Assembly: GCA_013398295.1 (NCBI GenBank)
Contig: VZSF01000718.1
Coordinates: forward strand, 248,001 to 312,000
Length of the DNA: 64,000 nucleotides
Direction of reading: 5' to 3'
Source of the DNA: Chionis minor
Taxonomy: Eukaryota; Chordata; Aves; Charadriiformes; Chionididae
Shown here: positions 50,076 to 62,060 of the stretch, piece after piece
Position numbering within the stretch: position 1 is the stretch's first letter
Layout of the letters: each line of letters begins with the position of its first letter
The notes under the pieces: model-generated
The model's input: the letters and a program-made list of their open reading frames with translations, nothing else
Told to the model about the DNA's origin: nothing
The model's database searches: none
Position numbers and translations under genes: made by a program

Positions 50076-53000
50076 AGAAGTTAAGGTGATCCAATTGCTG
50101 GAATTGGTCAGCAAAAGAGAACTGGTCTGTGGGCCATCCATCTGGACATCCCTATTGCTGTAGCCAGTGGAGAAGGAATAGGGAAGGATAGTTAAGACAG
50201 CAGAAGGAGCAGAGCACTGCATACAGCTGTACCTCCCAGCTTTCTTAGCTGGCTCCATGGCAGAGATGTTTGCAGTGGATCATGATGTTACAGCAGCTGG
50301 AAGATCCGTGACAGGATTTTGCAAGTGGTAAATTGGTTGGGGTTTTTTTAATCTAGATAACAAGCCCTCCAAGTGCTCCATTGAAAGAAAAGTATTAAAT
50401 TTAAAAATTCAGATGTTGCTTTAGGGAGTGTTATATCGACTTTGCTCTTTTCTATATGTGCATCAGGGTATTTTTGTCACTGTGCAGTTGATACAAAATC
50501 TCCTGTTCCATCACAGTAGCATGTTCTCATACCTTCTGTTCCCCTTCCTCCCCTCTAGAAGACCAAATAAAAACCTGTATGTGATACACTGCAGGGACTA
50601 CGCCCAACCCGTTATGAGTTCAGATTTAGATGTGGAAGAGCCTTGCACCTGGTTTCACGTCCAGCTTTGATTATTTAATATTAAAGTGCAAGTGCAGCTT
50701 AGAGCAGTCAGGTCCCACCCAACTGGTAGCAGGATCCTGGGGCGTTGTAGGTGGGATCTCCAGGGAATTTTAGTTGCTAGGAAGCGTCACCTCCTTAGTG
50801 AGCTCATGCAAATGGAGATTTATTTTTTCAGAAGTTAGTTATTTAGTCATGTTTGGGAGTTTTCTGCAGGGGTCAAAATAAAAAGATTTTTCTTTGACAC
50901 CTTGCAAGTTTATAGTTCAAATCACGAAACCTCTTGAGCTGTTCAAGGGATGACCAGAAGCTTTTAACATGAACAAATCACTCCAGTTTCCCATGCTTTG
51001 TTCCAGAATTAGCTTGAAAAAATTTGGCTGAAGTCATGCCAAAAATCCAAAACAGCAACAAAGCAAGGGAGGAAAAAAAAAAAAAAATCTCACAGCAAAC
51101 ATCCAGCATGGAGAATATTGCCAAACTTGGACCTGTTTGTGCCAAGTTTATCATCAGGCAGCAACAGGGTCTTAGTAGGTAATGCTCTCAACTCACAGCT
51201 GATGAGCCCCACAGTGCAGGGAGTGAGGAACGCCACAGCGAGGGGCAGGGATCTTACCCGATGCGCTCTGTCTAAGACACGAATCAGACCAGAGATTAAA
51301 AGGAATAGAGAGCGTGATTCCTGGGCATCAGACAAGGTTGTTTCTGTGGATAAGACTCTTACTAAATGACTACACGTCGTAGTGATAAATACCTCTGTAG
51401 GCAGAGTTTAAGGTGCGTGGACAGATGTAGATTTTCCTGACCTGAGCGTGCTCTATTTTGTAGTACAGCCGTGGTGCCGCTTTACTTCTAGAGAGTTTCT
51501 TTTATGAAATACAGGGGGAGGGGGGCGGTTAATGTAATTCTCTCGACATTAATTCTGCCTCATCAATACTTCATGGATTTAATAGATTTTTAGAGCTACA
51601 GTCATTTGGGAGATTATTTTATCAGCCAAGCACAGTGGAGGTTGCTGAAACTAAATGGAGGACGGAATGCATGTGTGTGTGAGTGATATAGGATGCTGCG
51701 GTATCAAGAAGATTTAATTATTATGGGATTTGTTTAGGAGATTTCTCTGTGCCTTTTGCGAAACTTTGTTGGGCACCAAAATATTATAGATAATCTATCT
51801 CTTCAATAAGAGTTTGGTATGGATCTCTAGGCACAAGTGTCTGTTTCCACCTCATAGCATAAGCACACTGCTCCAGTTCTTCATCTCTCATTACGGCTCC
51901 CTCTCGCTTAAATGCTCATCTGGCACGAACATAATGAAACTGCATATAAAGGAGCACGAAGAAGAGGAGAGATCTCATTGCAGATTACCAAAGCTGAATA
52001 TTTTTGGACATTGTGTTATTTATATTAATCAGTTTGCTAAGCTCAAAGATAAAAGGAAGCCTGGGAAGCTATCCAGAAAAACCAAGAAGAGAAACTAAAG
52101 AAGATAGTGTGAAGATCATGTATTAGCGCATGTTTTGAGAATGCCTGCAGTGCTGTGTCACAATACTCATTTCAAAATAAAAATGAAGGTGGGTGGATCT
52201 TGAAGGGCAGCGCCTCAGTGGTGGGGGAGATTCCTGCTTGGCATGTCACCCTCCATCAGCTGAGGTGCAAAGCTCTGTCGGGGAGCACTCCACATCGTCC
52301 TGGAAGAGTCCTGCTAGCAACAATGAGCAGCATTCATGGGCTCCAAGGGGTCTCACACAGCCTTCACCGGTCTTGGAAGAATCAGCTCTTCCCAAGACAC
52401 GCTATCAGGGAAATCACTGATAGCAATTTTTAGAAAATATCCAGTGAGCTTAAATTCATGAGAAGTTTGAGTTCATGCTGAAGGTATCGCCTGAAAACCT
52501 CAGACCTAACAGAGGCTTATACAGTCTTCGAATAAATAGTGTTTTGTCCTTGTGACCTTTGTACCTCCTCTCCGCCCACCTATAGGAATATATCTAATAC
52601 AGCAAGTCACATTGCTTCTAATGTTTTTAGGGAAAATAATAAAAGATTCAACTGTGTAAATGTCATTCCTGCCCAGCCCATTTAGTATTATGAGGCAGGG
52701 AGAAGTCTGCTTTGAAATCTTCCCTCTGGCAAAGGCTTGAAAAGCCTTGAAGATTGCGTGCATCCTCGATCATGTCATGCAAGAGCAGTAGTGAGAAATA
52801 TAAAATCTACTATCTCAGTCTGTTAGGGTTTTGAATGCTGTGCTAAGTGCTAAGAATCCTGCCTTTCTAGTCTTACAAGGTGGTATCTAATCCTGTAGCA
52901 ATCTTTCAGACCGTATTGATTTACTGACAGAAGTTTTGCCTTTCCTTTTATCAAACTGCATTTCTTACTCTGTATTTTATTTTGTGCAAAAATTGTGATA

Positions 53001-53964
53001 ACTGAAGCAAATGACTTTACAGGCAGAAGCATAAAAATAGAAATAGCATGAGACTTTTTAGATTCTTTGTAAAATTATTAGTTAAAAAATATCCACAGAT
53101 CTTAGATGTGATCTGAATTGTTAACTACTTTGGTCCCTGGCTAACAAACTCCCATTCGTGCAGTTAAGATGGTAGTTAGAAAGAAGACTCTGTGGAAAGA
53201 AACTTCCACTGCACACTTTGGAAACAGGAGTTCAGGTCATTTCTTGTCCTCATTTGCTGCTTATTAAAAGTTAAAAGTTTGTCTTTTTTTCAGTGGGAAC
53301 TTACACCAAATTATAGTACAGCATGCTTAAAGCTAGTGGTTGCATTGGTGCACCAGCACTCTTGCTGTGATGGATTCTGAGTCTAGTTAGCTGAAGTTGG
53401 ATTGAATCATCAGTTTAGGGAAGTCCTCATTTTACTATGGTATTTGTTGGTTTTGCATGACACTTAGGAGTCATTGTCCATTTTTCCCCTCTCTGCTAAT
53501 CCTCAGTATTAGGGCATTAGGCTCTCTCTGCATGCCTTTTACTATCAAACATAATCCCCCTTTCCCCCCATTTCTTTCCATTTGCATCCTTTGATGAGAA
53601 ATGTTTAGGCAACTTACACATCTTTATTCTTCTAAAACAGAGGCTGATGGAAGATCCATTACATTAAATTCTGCTCTATCAGTAGAGCAAGATATCTCCA
53701 AGTATCTGTAGACATATAGAAAACATAGAGACTGACAGCTGATAGATGGTGTAGACTTCTCATTGTTTTATACCATGACAATTGTGCCAAATGTGTCAAA
53801 ACACAGAAAAAAAATTTGCATATGAGTGAAATGGCATATTTTTTGCCTAGGAAGACTATGCAACATCCACAGTCTTATTTTTAAGATATTATCTATGACC
53901 ATTTTGGTATATGCTAAATGCCTTTTCAGGAGCCCAAGATGGATTCTTTTGCTTTTTTAAATGT
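50076..53964. other. single-copy DNA, no gene seen
   Basis: No gene recognised. An A15 run lies at 51073-51087. Bases 51510-51800 have the AT-rich, repeat-free texture of a conserved element, without proof. The plus-strand frame at 51814-52098 ends in a lysine/arginine-rich stretch, but lacks splice or promoter support and is not called. Confidence 0.5.
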
Positions 53965-54013
53965 TTTGCTCTTGAGCTTTGCCCTCTAACCGACTGTAAT
54001 TACACAGGGAGGC
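53965..54013 (+). repeat. 49-bp dispersed repeat, copy 1
   Basis: A 49-bp sequence from TTTGCTCTTGAGC to CACAGGGAGGC occurs again at 55532-55580 in the same orientation with four differences, all transitions. The flanks of the two copies are unrelated. I do not recognise it as part of CR1 or any other family. Confidence 0.9.
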
Positions 54014-55531
54014 TTAGTTTGAGTCTAACCACCAGCTTTCCTGTATGTCATTAGATGTTGTTGGGGGATTAACATGCACAGTTGTAAATGACAGTATAGA
54101 TCTTCGTTTTCTTTTTTGGATTAGACTGTTTATAAGCCAAGTGTTTTAGATGAGAGAGAGACAGCACTAGAAAAGCTGACAAAGCAGAAGAAAAGCTTGT
54201 GTTGAATCAAGGGGCTGCTTGCAGCAGCCTTTTGCTCATCCAAAGGAAGTAAGAGCATGCTGAAGACAAAAGCTGCATTGCTAGTGTAAAGCAGAATCCT
54301 TGCGTGTTGATACCAAAGTATTCATCATTTCTGTGTTAGCGCGACATGTGCCTTCCATGTGTGTGTCATCCTCTGCATGTGGTGTAGATGTTATCCAGAA
54401 ACAGTTAGTTGGAAAAACTTGCCTGGTCATGCGTGTGGAATATGCCATTGACTATTATCAACAATAGCAAATCTTGCACGTAACTGTGGCTCCTGTCTTG
54501 CTCTGAGCAGTTTCACGTGGCTCGTGCTCAGTAAAAGATGTAGCACCCTTCCTCTAATATCTCTTGCAGCAGCCTGCAAAAAGGCTGTGTGTTGCATAGA
54601 ACACAGAAAGACATTTCAGAAGGTGGATGTTGAGCAGAGCTCTGAGACAGAAGCTCCATTTCCAGGCAGAGAGACCAAAGCACTCGAGCTGCTCGCTCTG
54701 CACAGGCAGGTTTGGGTCCTTGGGAAGAGCTCACATTCGCATTGTTGTTGTTATTTTGCTTTTCCCATGTGGTATAGATCCCCAAACTTGCATCTGCTCT
54801 TGCCCATGCTTTTATGCATGTGTGATTTGGGTGAATGTATATGAGACCTGAGTTTTAAATTTTGTGGAAAACACAGACCTGTTACTCTGGTGTTGCAAGA
54901 CCCCTTCTACAGCACCTTTAAGTTTCAAGAAATCAAATTATGTTTTTCCTTTAAGGCATATATTTGAGACATCATTGAAACTCACATGTATTGCACGGGA
55001 CTTCTTATTGCTGTATTAAATATTTCTGTTACTTATGATCGATAGTTTCTATTACTGTATTAAATATTTCCCTAGTCATACTTCTGATTAAAGAAAAAAA
55101 AATAAATCCTAAGATGTGACTTTTAACCACCTCTTCTTCTCTAAGAAAAGTCTTCCTCAGTACTATGAGAGACCAGTGCCATTCCAGACCATCATCCTGC
55201 TTCATCAGGAGCTGTAAGAGTGCTGCTGTGTAGAGAATTGTTATATCAAATTATCACTGCTACTTCACTTGCATTGTAACCAGCAATTCTCATGGTATTT
55301 TTTCCCCAGAATATAACTCTTTTAGAAGCTACCCATGAGTATACTCAATGTCTTGCTATCTTTTTTTTGTTTCAGATCTCTTAGGTCTGGGATAAATTCC
55401 AGGAGCTTTTAGGTGTAGCCCTAGGCTCTTCTGGGTTGGAGATGCTTCTACTTGTCATCCAGACAAGAATTTTCCTTATTTAAAATAATAAAACGGGGCG
55501 AAATTATTTTTTATATATATAAATGTATACA
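54014..55531. other. no gene seen
   Basis: DNA between the two 49-bp repeats. A short AT-rich motif, CTGTATTAAATATTTC, occurs twice near 55012 and 55057. The open frame at 54524-54844 (106 codons) has no recognisable product. Confidence 0.5.
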
Positions 55532-55580
55532 TTTGCTCTTAAACTTTGCCCTCTAACCGACTATAATTGCACAGGGAGGC
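55532..55580 (+). repeat. 49-bp dispersed repeat, copy 2
   Basis: Second copy of the 49-bp sequence, 45 of 49 bases identical to 53965-54013. It is bounded by TATATA-type simple sequence on both sides (55510-55530 and 55582-55600), so the copy appears embedded in AT-rich simple DNA. Confidence 0.9.
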
Positions 55581-58500
55581 ACTATATATATAAGTATATA
55601 AAATCTTTTCAGTTCCGTGGTGGAGGAGGAAGACACCCTAGGCATGGCTGACAATTAGTTGTATAGTTTCTTCAGGTTGATAACCAGCTCTGGTAGAAAT
55701 CTCTTTGACAGACAGTTCTCTAATGATATTGGACAGGGAGAGCAGCAAATTTAATATGCTCTGCAAGTCAGGGTTGGTTGAAGCACCAGAAAACTGTGAA
55801 AGTCTGAGAGAAATCCCCTTGGAGCTTGCTTTGTCTGCTCACAACTTGCCCTTTCTTGTATTTAACCAGTTTGAATCCAGGTCATCTGTCCTAGGCTCAT
55901 CTATGTCAGTGGAGTGGTGGAGTGTGAAGGGAGCTTCCCCCCCCCTCCTTTCTTTTTTTTTTGAACCCAGAACACATAAGCAAAATAGCAGGTGGTATGC
56001 AAGTTGAAGTCATGGCTGTCCACACAATGCGTCAAAGTAGGTAACGGCGCCAACGGGAATCTGTTCTTGGTCAGTTTGGACATAAACTGATAAGTACGTG
56101 GTAACCTTCTCCAAAAGTGCATCTGTGATTATTCAGCAGGTAATGCTGTACATTTACTGTGTTGACAAGCTTGACTGCAGCTTAACATGTCCAGCAGTCT
56201 CCAATTAAACTTTCTGTAACTTACAGAAGTAATTCCTTCTGATGTGGTGTACTGTTTTCTTGCAAGGATCTTGAAACATCTAAGCCACCTCAATCCATTC
56301 ATTAGATTTTATAGATGTTGCTCATTTTATGATTAAACAATAGCTTGAAAAATAGGATTCTTCAATGGAGCCCATTTAAATCTTTTGCAAAGGCTGTTAA
56401 AGTGTCAGATACGGCTTGCAAATAGCAGAGACTGACGCTGTAGATTATTTAAATCTGTGTGACATCATCAGTGGATAATTTACAAACCCCACTTATTATA
56501 TAAATGTGTTCAGTAACTGGTAGAAGGCTTATGTATGTGAGAAAACATACTTTTGTGCGCTGTAAGTCATCTCACCTGCATTATGTTTGTTCTGGGTGGA
56601 AAAGAGTGTCTGACTGACTGGGATCCCCTCCAGGGAGCTCAAATCACCACGGCTGTGATTTACAGGAACAGCCTCATGAAGCTTCTTGAACCTTTTGGAG
56701 CTTCTTGCTTCTTTGTTGGTCTTTCCAGATCTAAGGTAATTTTAGCTACTTCTTAGTAATTAGATTAGGCACAGGCAATTTCCTTGTAAAATTGCCTGAG
56801 CAGGTTCTTTGGTAAACAGTAATAACCTTGTTGTGGCTCAGGGGTGTTTAACAGGATAATTAAACTGGACTTAAGCACTGCAAACAGGTATGCAGTTAAA
56901 CTCCACAGATCTGCTCAGGTGCTTGGTTAAGTTTCTATATACATAGGCTCTGTCATGGCCACATATGTCTTCTATTTAAGGTTTCTGCTGCAACTATGCA
57001 TTGCCCGCTCTGGAAAATTATGATTTTAAGTACACCAATTGATAAAGCACTTGTGTCTCTTATCCCACAAATGCACCAACATTAAATGGATTCATGCTGA
57101 ATTGTGCCATGTCTGTCCTGGGTGCTTATTTTAAAGCTATTTTAATTCCTGAACATTCAGCAGTTTTTAAGACAGAGGAAAGAGAGGACAATTAAAGTTC
57201 TTGCACAAATCAGGAATCACCTTTGTGAGGATCTTTCCATATAAGCCTGAGAATTGTACAAAAACAAAGATTATTTTTTCGTGCAGGGTCTGTATTGATT
57301 TTGTGCTTCATGACACATCCTGCCAAGTCTTTGTGCAGAACAAGCCACGCAAACCTCCTGCCCCTTCCTCTGACAACCTCATTGCTTTCCGACTGCCTGT
57401 GTCTGGTGCTGCTGCAGCTATCCGCATAAACACAAATTCAGCCCTTTCAATATAATTTCTTGAGCTTTTTCCTCTTCGTTTCAGAGAGCACAGAGAAAGC
57501 AGAGTGTCCCTGTCCACGCACAGACATACCCTTAGGTTTCCAACCAATAGCCTGGTTGCTAAAAAATACTCATAAGTAATCAGTACTGTATATGTAGTTA
57601 ATCGATTTAAAATAAAATGCCACTGGTGCTGGCAAAAGGTCATACTAGGTTTTGTTATGGCTTTGAGAAACCCCCAGTTTCAGTGAAAGCTGTCTCTGAG
57701 AAGGGATATTGTTTCTTTGGGCGCTGTCTGCAACAAAAGAGGAGCAGGGGGTGCAGTTTTCATAAAGGGTGCTGTAAATTTCATTATCATGTTTTCATCT
57801 AGATCATGGGGTATCCGTGCTGATCTTAAGAAAGCAGCCCTTCGGTGTAAGGAGGCGGTTGTATCTTTGCATACACAGCAAAAGGAGATGGTGTGCCAGC
57901 GGTCTTGTGGGTGAGATAGGAACCTCATCTCCAGCTTCCTAGTCCACCATCCTCATTATTAGATGATTCTGCCTCCAAGGCAGACAGATTACTTCATATT
58001 TTCATTCATTAATGATTTATCAGACAGCTCGTCCCCTAAAGGCTCATCTCTTCTACTATATTCACAGCCCACACGCAACCAGCAACATGTAGCTGCCAGC
58101 TGGTGCTCTGGCGCTAAGAGCACAAGCTGCTGGCCCTCTCCGCATCTCCTGCTGCCCTCTCCTCCCCTCCCTTCCCAGCTGCTGGGCTCACCTGCCCACT
58201 CCTCCATGTCTCGGATTGCACCAGAGCCATTAAATCTCCATGTGTCCCGTTCTCCTATCCCATCCCTCCAATCTGCTTGCTTGGTGTGCTTTTACGAATT
58301 TTATTTTATTTGTTTTTAAGAAGGGAGAGAGATATGAGGTGCCCCTACTTGTAACGCAGCAATGCTTTTGGTTTTGTTATGGAAATAGTGGTCTCTTTCA
58401 AAGCCTGGCGCATTATGGTGTCAGGGTATGCTCAGTGGTGACTTACATTTTAGTTCCAGGTAGAATTAGTAGAGAAGAGGTAGTGCTGGGGAGAAAATGA

Positions 58501-60400
58501 ATGAGCTGTGTCTGTGAGCAGGAAGGTGTGGGTTGGCTTCAATTTCAGGTTTTGCTTGGCACAACAGCTCTTTTGAAATCCTTCTCTAGTTGTCTGTGTG
58601 AGAGAGTGATTTTTATCACATCACTAAAGATTAACTCTGTTCTTGTTCTCTGTTCTGCTCCCAGAAATTGGGCATGCTCTGAGGTCTGGGAAAGGGAGTC
58701 CAAATGAAATCTCATGGTGAAAGGGGAAAAATCCAGAAATGTTTGCCACTCTCCAACTTGTCCACTGCAGGCAGGTTATGACTGAGTACAACAGGGGATC
58801 AAGGGCTGTAGGACAGGAGGAAAAAAGTATAAGGTAGGAGAGAAGGAATAAATGAAACTCCCTTGAGTCATTTATCCATGAATGTATAGCTCTTGAGTGT
58901 TTAATCTACTCGTGGCAAGTGGTGACTGATAACTAATTTTCTCTCTTCCCTCTCCCACACCCTCCCAGTGTCTTCAGAAAGGGCATGTGACAGGAATAAC
59001 AAATCTCATTATTTTAGCAGGCTACAATGGAAATTATGGATTAAAAGTGCCATGGATGCCTCAGCAGAGAGAAACCGGCTGTTTCTAGCATGCCTAAAAT
59101 AAATTTTCACTTGCATTGCTTTCAAGAACTTCCTGAATTATTCAGGTCCCTCCACGTACCCCTTTGGCACAGCATTTTTAAGTAAACCAGTGTTAAAGGC
59201 ATCAGGCTCTGATCGAGCAGTCTCATTGCTCCTACGGCTTGAGGACAGCCAGAGCTTGACATTGACCAAGCTCAGGCTTTGGGGGAAGTCTGGATCTGGA
59301 TCTAAATCCAAACCTAATTATCTTTACTCTAGGTCTTCAAGCTGGCTTTGCACTGCTGTTTTAAGGAGAGAGCTTGAAGGAGGAGGAGAGTTCAGGCCAA
59401 CACACGTAATGGTGTCACTGTTCCGTTGTATACCACAAGACTAATCAAATTGGATGCCTTTATTTTTAAAGGGGAGAGAGACGGGTGAGAACAGTAGGTG
59501 CTTGTGTACTTTGGACAACCAGGTGTCTGGAAAACCAGTGTCAGCTCTGAGGCAGTAAGAACTCTTGCTGCTCCTCCGTGGCCTCCCTGTTGCAGCCAGA
59601 ACAAGCTTCAGGGCTCCCGTGGGGGTGAGTGGGAGGCTGTGGCAGGGCTGTACTCGCGCAGTCCCAGAAAGGAGGTCATTGTACAGTGACTCACGTCAAA
59701 ACAGAGCAAAAACCAAGAAGAAACAACAAGTAACTGATTTCAAAGGGTAGTTTTTGAGCAGAACAGGGACTTGGGACATGGATCGTGCAAGTCCCCTGTC
59801 CAAGGATGCAGCCCATCAGTTGCTGAACCGTGGCTGTCCAGAACCACGGTTCATCCATCCCAGAACCATGGATGAGGATGGCGGCAGAGCTGGGGAAAGC
59901 ACTTCCATGTATTAGCGGGTGTGTCAAAACTTCTTGCAGCTCTCTGGGTAAAACCTGTCAAACCTGGCACATGACTGTCACCAGAACGAAGGGATTGTTT
60001 GCCCTGGGAGGTCGCCATCAGTAAAGCTAAGTGTAAATTTACAGCACCCTACTACTTCCCTGTGTATGGAGCCTGTTACCTCACACATGGCGTGATTAAG
60101 TGTGCAAGAAGTTGCTGTAGTGTAAAGAGTGTGTACTGAATTTCCACCTGGTGCTAACTGCCTGTGTTAAGTCACAAAACCAAGCAGTTTTTTGGTGTTT
60201 CGTGCATCCCATCTCTTAGCTTTACCACTTGGATGAGAGCACAGGTTCTAAAAAAGCAGGAATTTTTCCTGCAAACACCATTTCCCTCCAAAATGTATAC
60301 TGTATTTTTGTTACATTACTGAATTGTTGCATTTGTCTCTAGTTTCTAAAAGTAGGGAGAGGAGGACGTGAATAAGGGCAGTAGGTCTCAGTACAACCTG
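55581..60400. other. single-copy DNA, no gene seen
   Basis: No gene recognised. TATA-rich sequence continues to about 55600. A C8 and T10 run lies at 55937-55962. Bases 56340-56500 have conserved-element texture only. Open frames of up to 118 codons (57963-58319) have no known domain. Small palindromes at 59824-59875 are listed separately. Confidence 0.5.
59824..59875. repeat. two overlapping hairpins
   Basis: TGAACCGTGG (59824-59833) pairs perfectly with CCACGGTTCA (59844-59853) across a 10-nt loop. TCATCCAT (59851-59858) pairs with ATGGATGA (59868-59875) across a 9-nt loop. The arms share 59851-59853, so the two hairpins are mutually exclusive at their base. Both loops contain CCAGAACC-like words, suggesting a local inverted duplication. 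Confidence 0.8.
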
Positions 60401-61006
60401 ACAGAATCACAAATTGCTGTGGTTAGAAAGAGCCTCTGGAGATCATCTAGTCCAAACCCACTGCTCAAAGCAGGGTCAGTTTAAAGTTGGTATCTCAGAG
60501 CCATGTCCAGAGTATATCCAGCGATGGAGACTCCACAGCCTCCCTGGGCAATAGTGTTCAACACCCTCACAGTAAAAAAGGGGGGGTTTCTTATATTTAA
60601 GCAGCATTTCCTGTATTTTAATTTGTGCCTCCTTCTTATCTTGTCACTGGGCACCACTGAGAGGTCTTACCTTGTCTCCTTTGCTGCCTCCCATCAGGTG
60701 TTTATACATATTATTAAGATCTCCCTGAGCCTCCTCTTCTCTGGGCTGGAAAGTTCCAGCTCTCTCAGCCTTTCCTCATAGGAGAGATGCTCCAAACTCT
60801 TAACCGTCTTTGTGGCCCTTTGCTGGACCTGCTTGAATAAGTCTATGTCTCCTCTGTAATGTGGAGCCCCGAAATTTCAGAGAGCCCCAAACTGGATCCA
60901 GCACTCCAGACATGCCTCACCAGTGTAAAGGGCACCTCCCTCATCCTGCTGGAAGTGCTGTTTCTAACACAGGCCTGGACACTGATGACCGTCTTTGCTA
61001 TAAGGG

Positions 61007-61142
61007 AGTCTGGAGGTACTCAAAACCTGCCTGGATGTGTTGCTGTCCAACCTGCTCTAGGTGAACCTGCTTTGTCAGGGGGGTTGGAATAGATGATCTC
61101 TGAAGGTGTCTTCCAGCCCCTACCATTCTGGGATTCTGTGAT
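61007..61142 (+). mobile_element. nested CR1 fragment, opposite orientation
   Basis: About 136 bp of plus-strand CR1 3' end, running from GAGTCTGGAGGTACTC to the tail GGATTCTGTGATT. It sits inside the minus-strand CR1. The host element's text stops at CTTTGCTATAAGG (plus strand, near 60994-61006) and resumes at GCTGGCTCATG from 61143, exactly where the family sequence should continue. So this copy inserted after the host copy was in place. It is heavily 5'-truncated and non-coding. Confidence 0.85.
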
Positions 61143-61440
61143 TGCTGGCTCATGTTTGTGTCTACTGGGACACACAGATTTTCTCCCACAGGGCTGTTTT
61201 CTAGGTGGTCAGCCCTCAGCATGTACCCCCCAGCATGGGGTTATTTCTCCCCAAGTACAGGACTTCACATTTGCCTTTGTTGAACTTCATAAGATTCCTG
61301 TTAGCTCATTTCTCCAGCCTGTCAAGGTACCTGTGAATGGCAGCAAAACCATCTTTGGTATCAAATACTCCTCCAAAACCTTTCTTCATTAATGAAGAGG
61401 ATAAACAGTACTGGCCCCAGTATCGACTTCAGGGGTACAC
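61143..61440 (-). pseudogene. CR1 ORF2 reverse-transcriptase remnant
   Basis: Minus-strand text reads SGVPLKSILGPVLF, then, after a missing block that should contain the FADD motif, residues such as FNKGKCEVLYLGRNNPM. The family normally has about twenty residues with the catalytic aspartates between these blocks; here they are deleted. The segment ends at the nested insertion, and its continuation resumes at 61006 and below. Confidence 0.85.
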
Positions 61441-61459
61441 CACTAATGCCCCGTTCAGC

Positions 61460-62060
61460 AGCAAGCCCACATTTTCCCTAGTGCTCTTTTTGCTGCTGAT
61501 ACACCTGTGAAAACCCTTCTTGCTGCTTTTGACAACCCTCACTGGGTTCAACTCCAGCTGCACTTTGTCTTTCCTAACTTTATCTGACCCTTCTTTCATC
61601 TCTTGTATGCTTCCATTCCATGTTTGAGTTTAGTCACGAGTTCCTTGTTCATCCATTTGGATCTCCTGTTTCCTGTGCTTGACTCCCTGCGTGTTGAGAT
61701 GGACCATTCTGGAGCTTGCAGGAGGTGATCCTTGAATATCAACTAGCTCTCCTGGACCCTTTTTTTCTCTCCAGCACTGTATCCCGTGAGATTCTTCTAA
61801 GCAGATCCCTGAAGGGGCCAAAGTCTGCTCTCCTGAAGTCCAGGGTTGTGATGTGTCTTTTTGGGAAAAAAACCATCCACCATCTCATGGTCAGTGCAGC
61901 TCATGCTGCTGCTGACCTGCATATCCCCCACCCTTGTTAGTATGTGTAAGGTCCAGCACAGAGTTTCCCATTGTCAACTCTTTGGTTACCTGTGTGAGGA
62001 AGTTACTACCATCTACGCTCTTCAGGAATCCCCTGGATTGCGTGAGCCCTGCTGATTCAG
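61460..62060 (-). pseudogene. CR1 ORF2 endonuclease and linker remnant
   Basis: Minus-strand translation at 62040-61987 gives QSRGFLKSVDGSNFLTQV, followed by a LDLT-type continuation, which matches the C-terminal half of the CR1 endonuclease (the enzyme that nicks target DNA for priming). The N-terminal half, with its first catalytic residues, is absent. The region then passes through the linker up to a break near 61440-61460. Frameshifts prevent one continuous frame. Confidence 0.82.

Larger units (their letters stand above)
60401..62060 (-). mobile_element. long CR1 LINE, internally deleted, minus strand
   Basis: On the minus strand, reading downward from about 62060: the end of the apurinic-type endonuclease domain; the linker before the reverse transcriptase; an abrupt jump near 61440 into the GVPQGS-type block; the rest of the reverse transcriptase and C-terminal region; then a 3' tail at 60401-60412 (AGAATCAC on the plus strand). 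A second CR1 interrupts it at 61007-61142. Several hundred bases of reverse transcriptase are missing, and so is the FADD active site. Stops and indels are frequent. It is an old, dead copy. The upper boundary (62040-62110) is approximate. Confidence 0.9.

Noticed and set aside
50076..50150. Exon after the polypyrimidine tract
   Set aside because: All three frames meet stops early and no good donor follows. The CAG is simply the end of a simple-sequence tract.
51814..52098. 94-codon frame with a basic C-terminus
   Set aside because: No flanking splice sites, promoter or recognisable domain. The AT-rich region yields lysine-rich chance frames.
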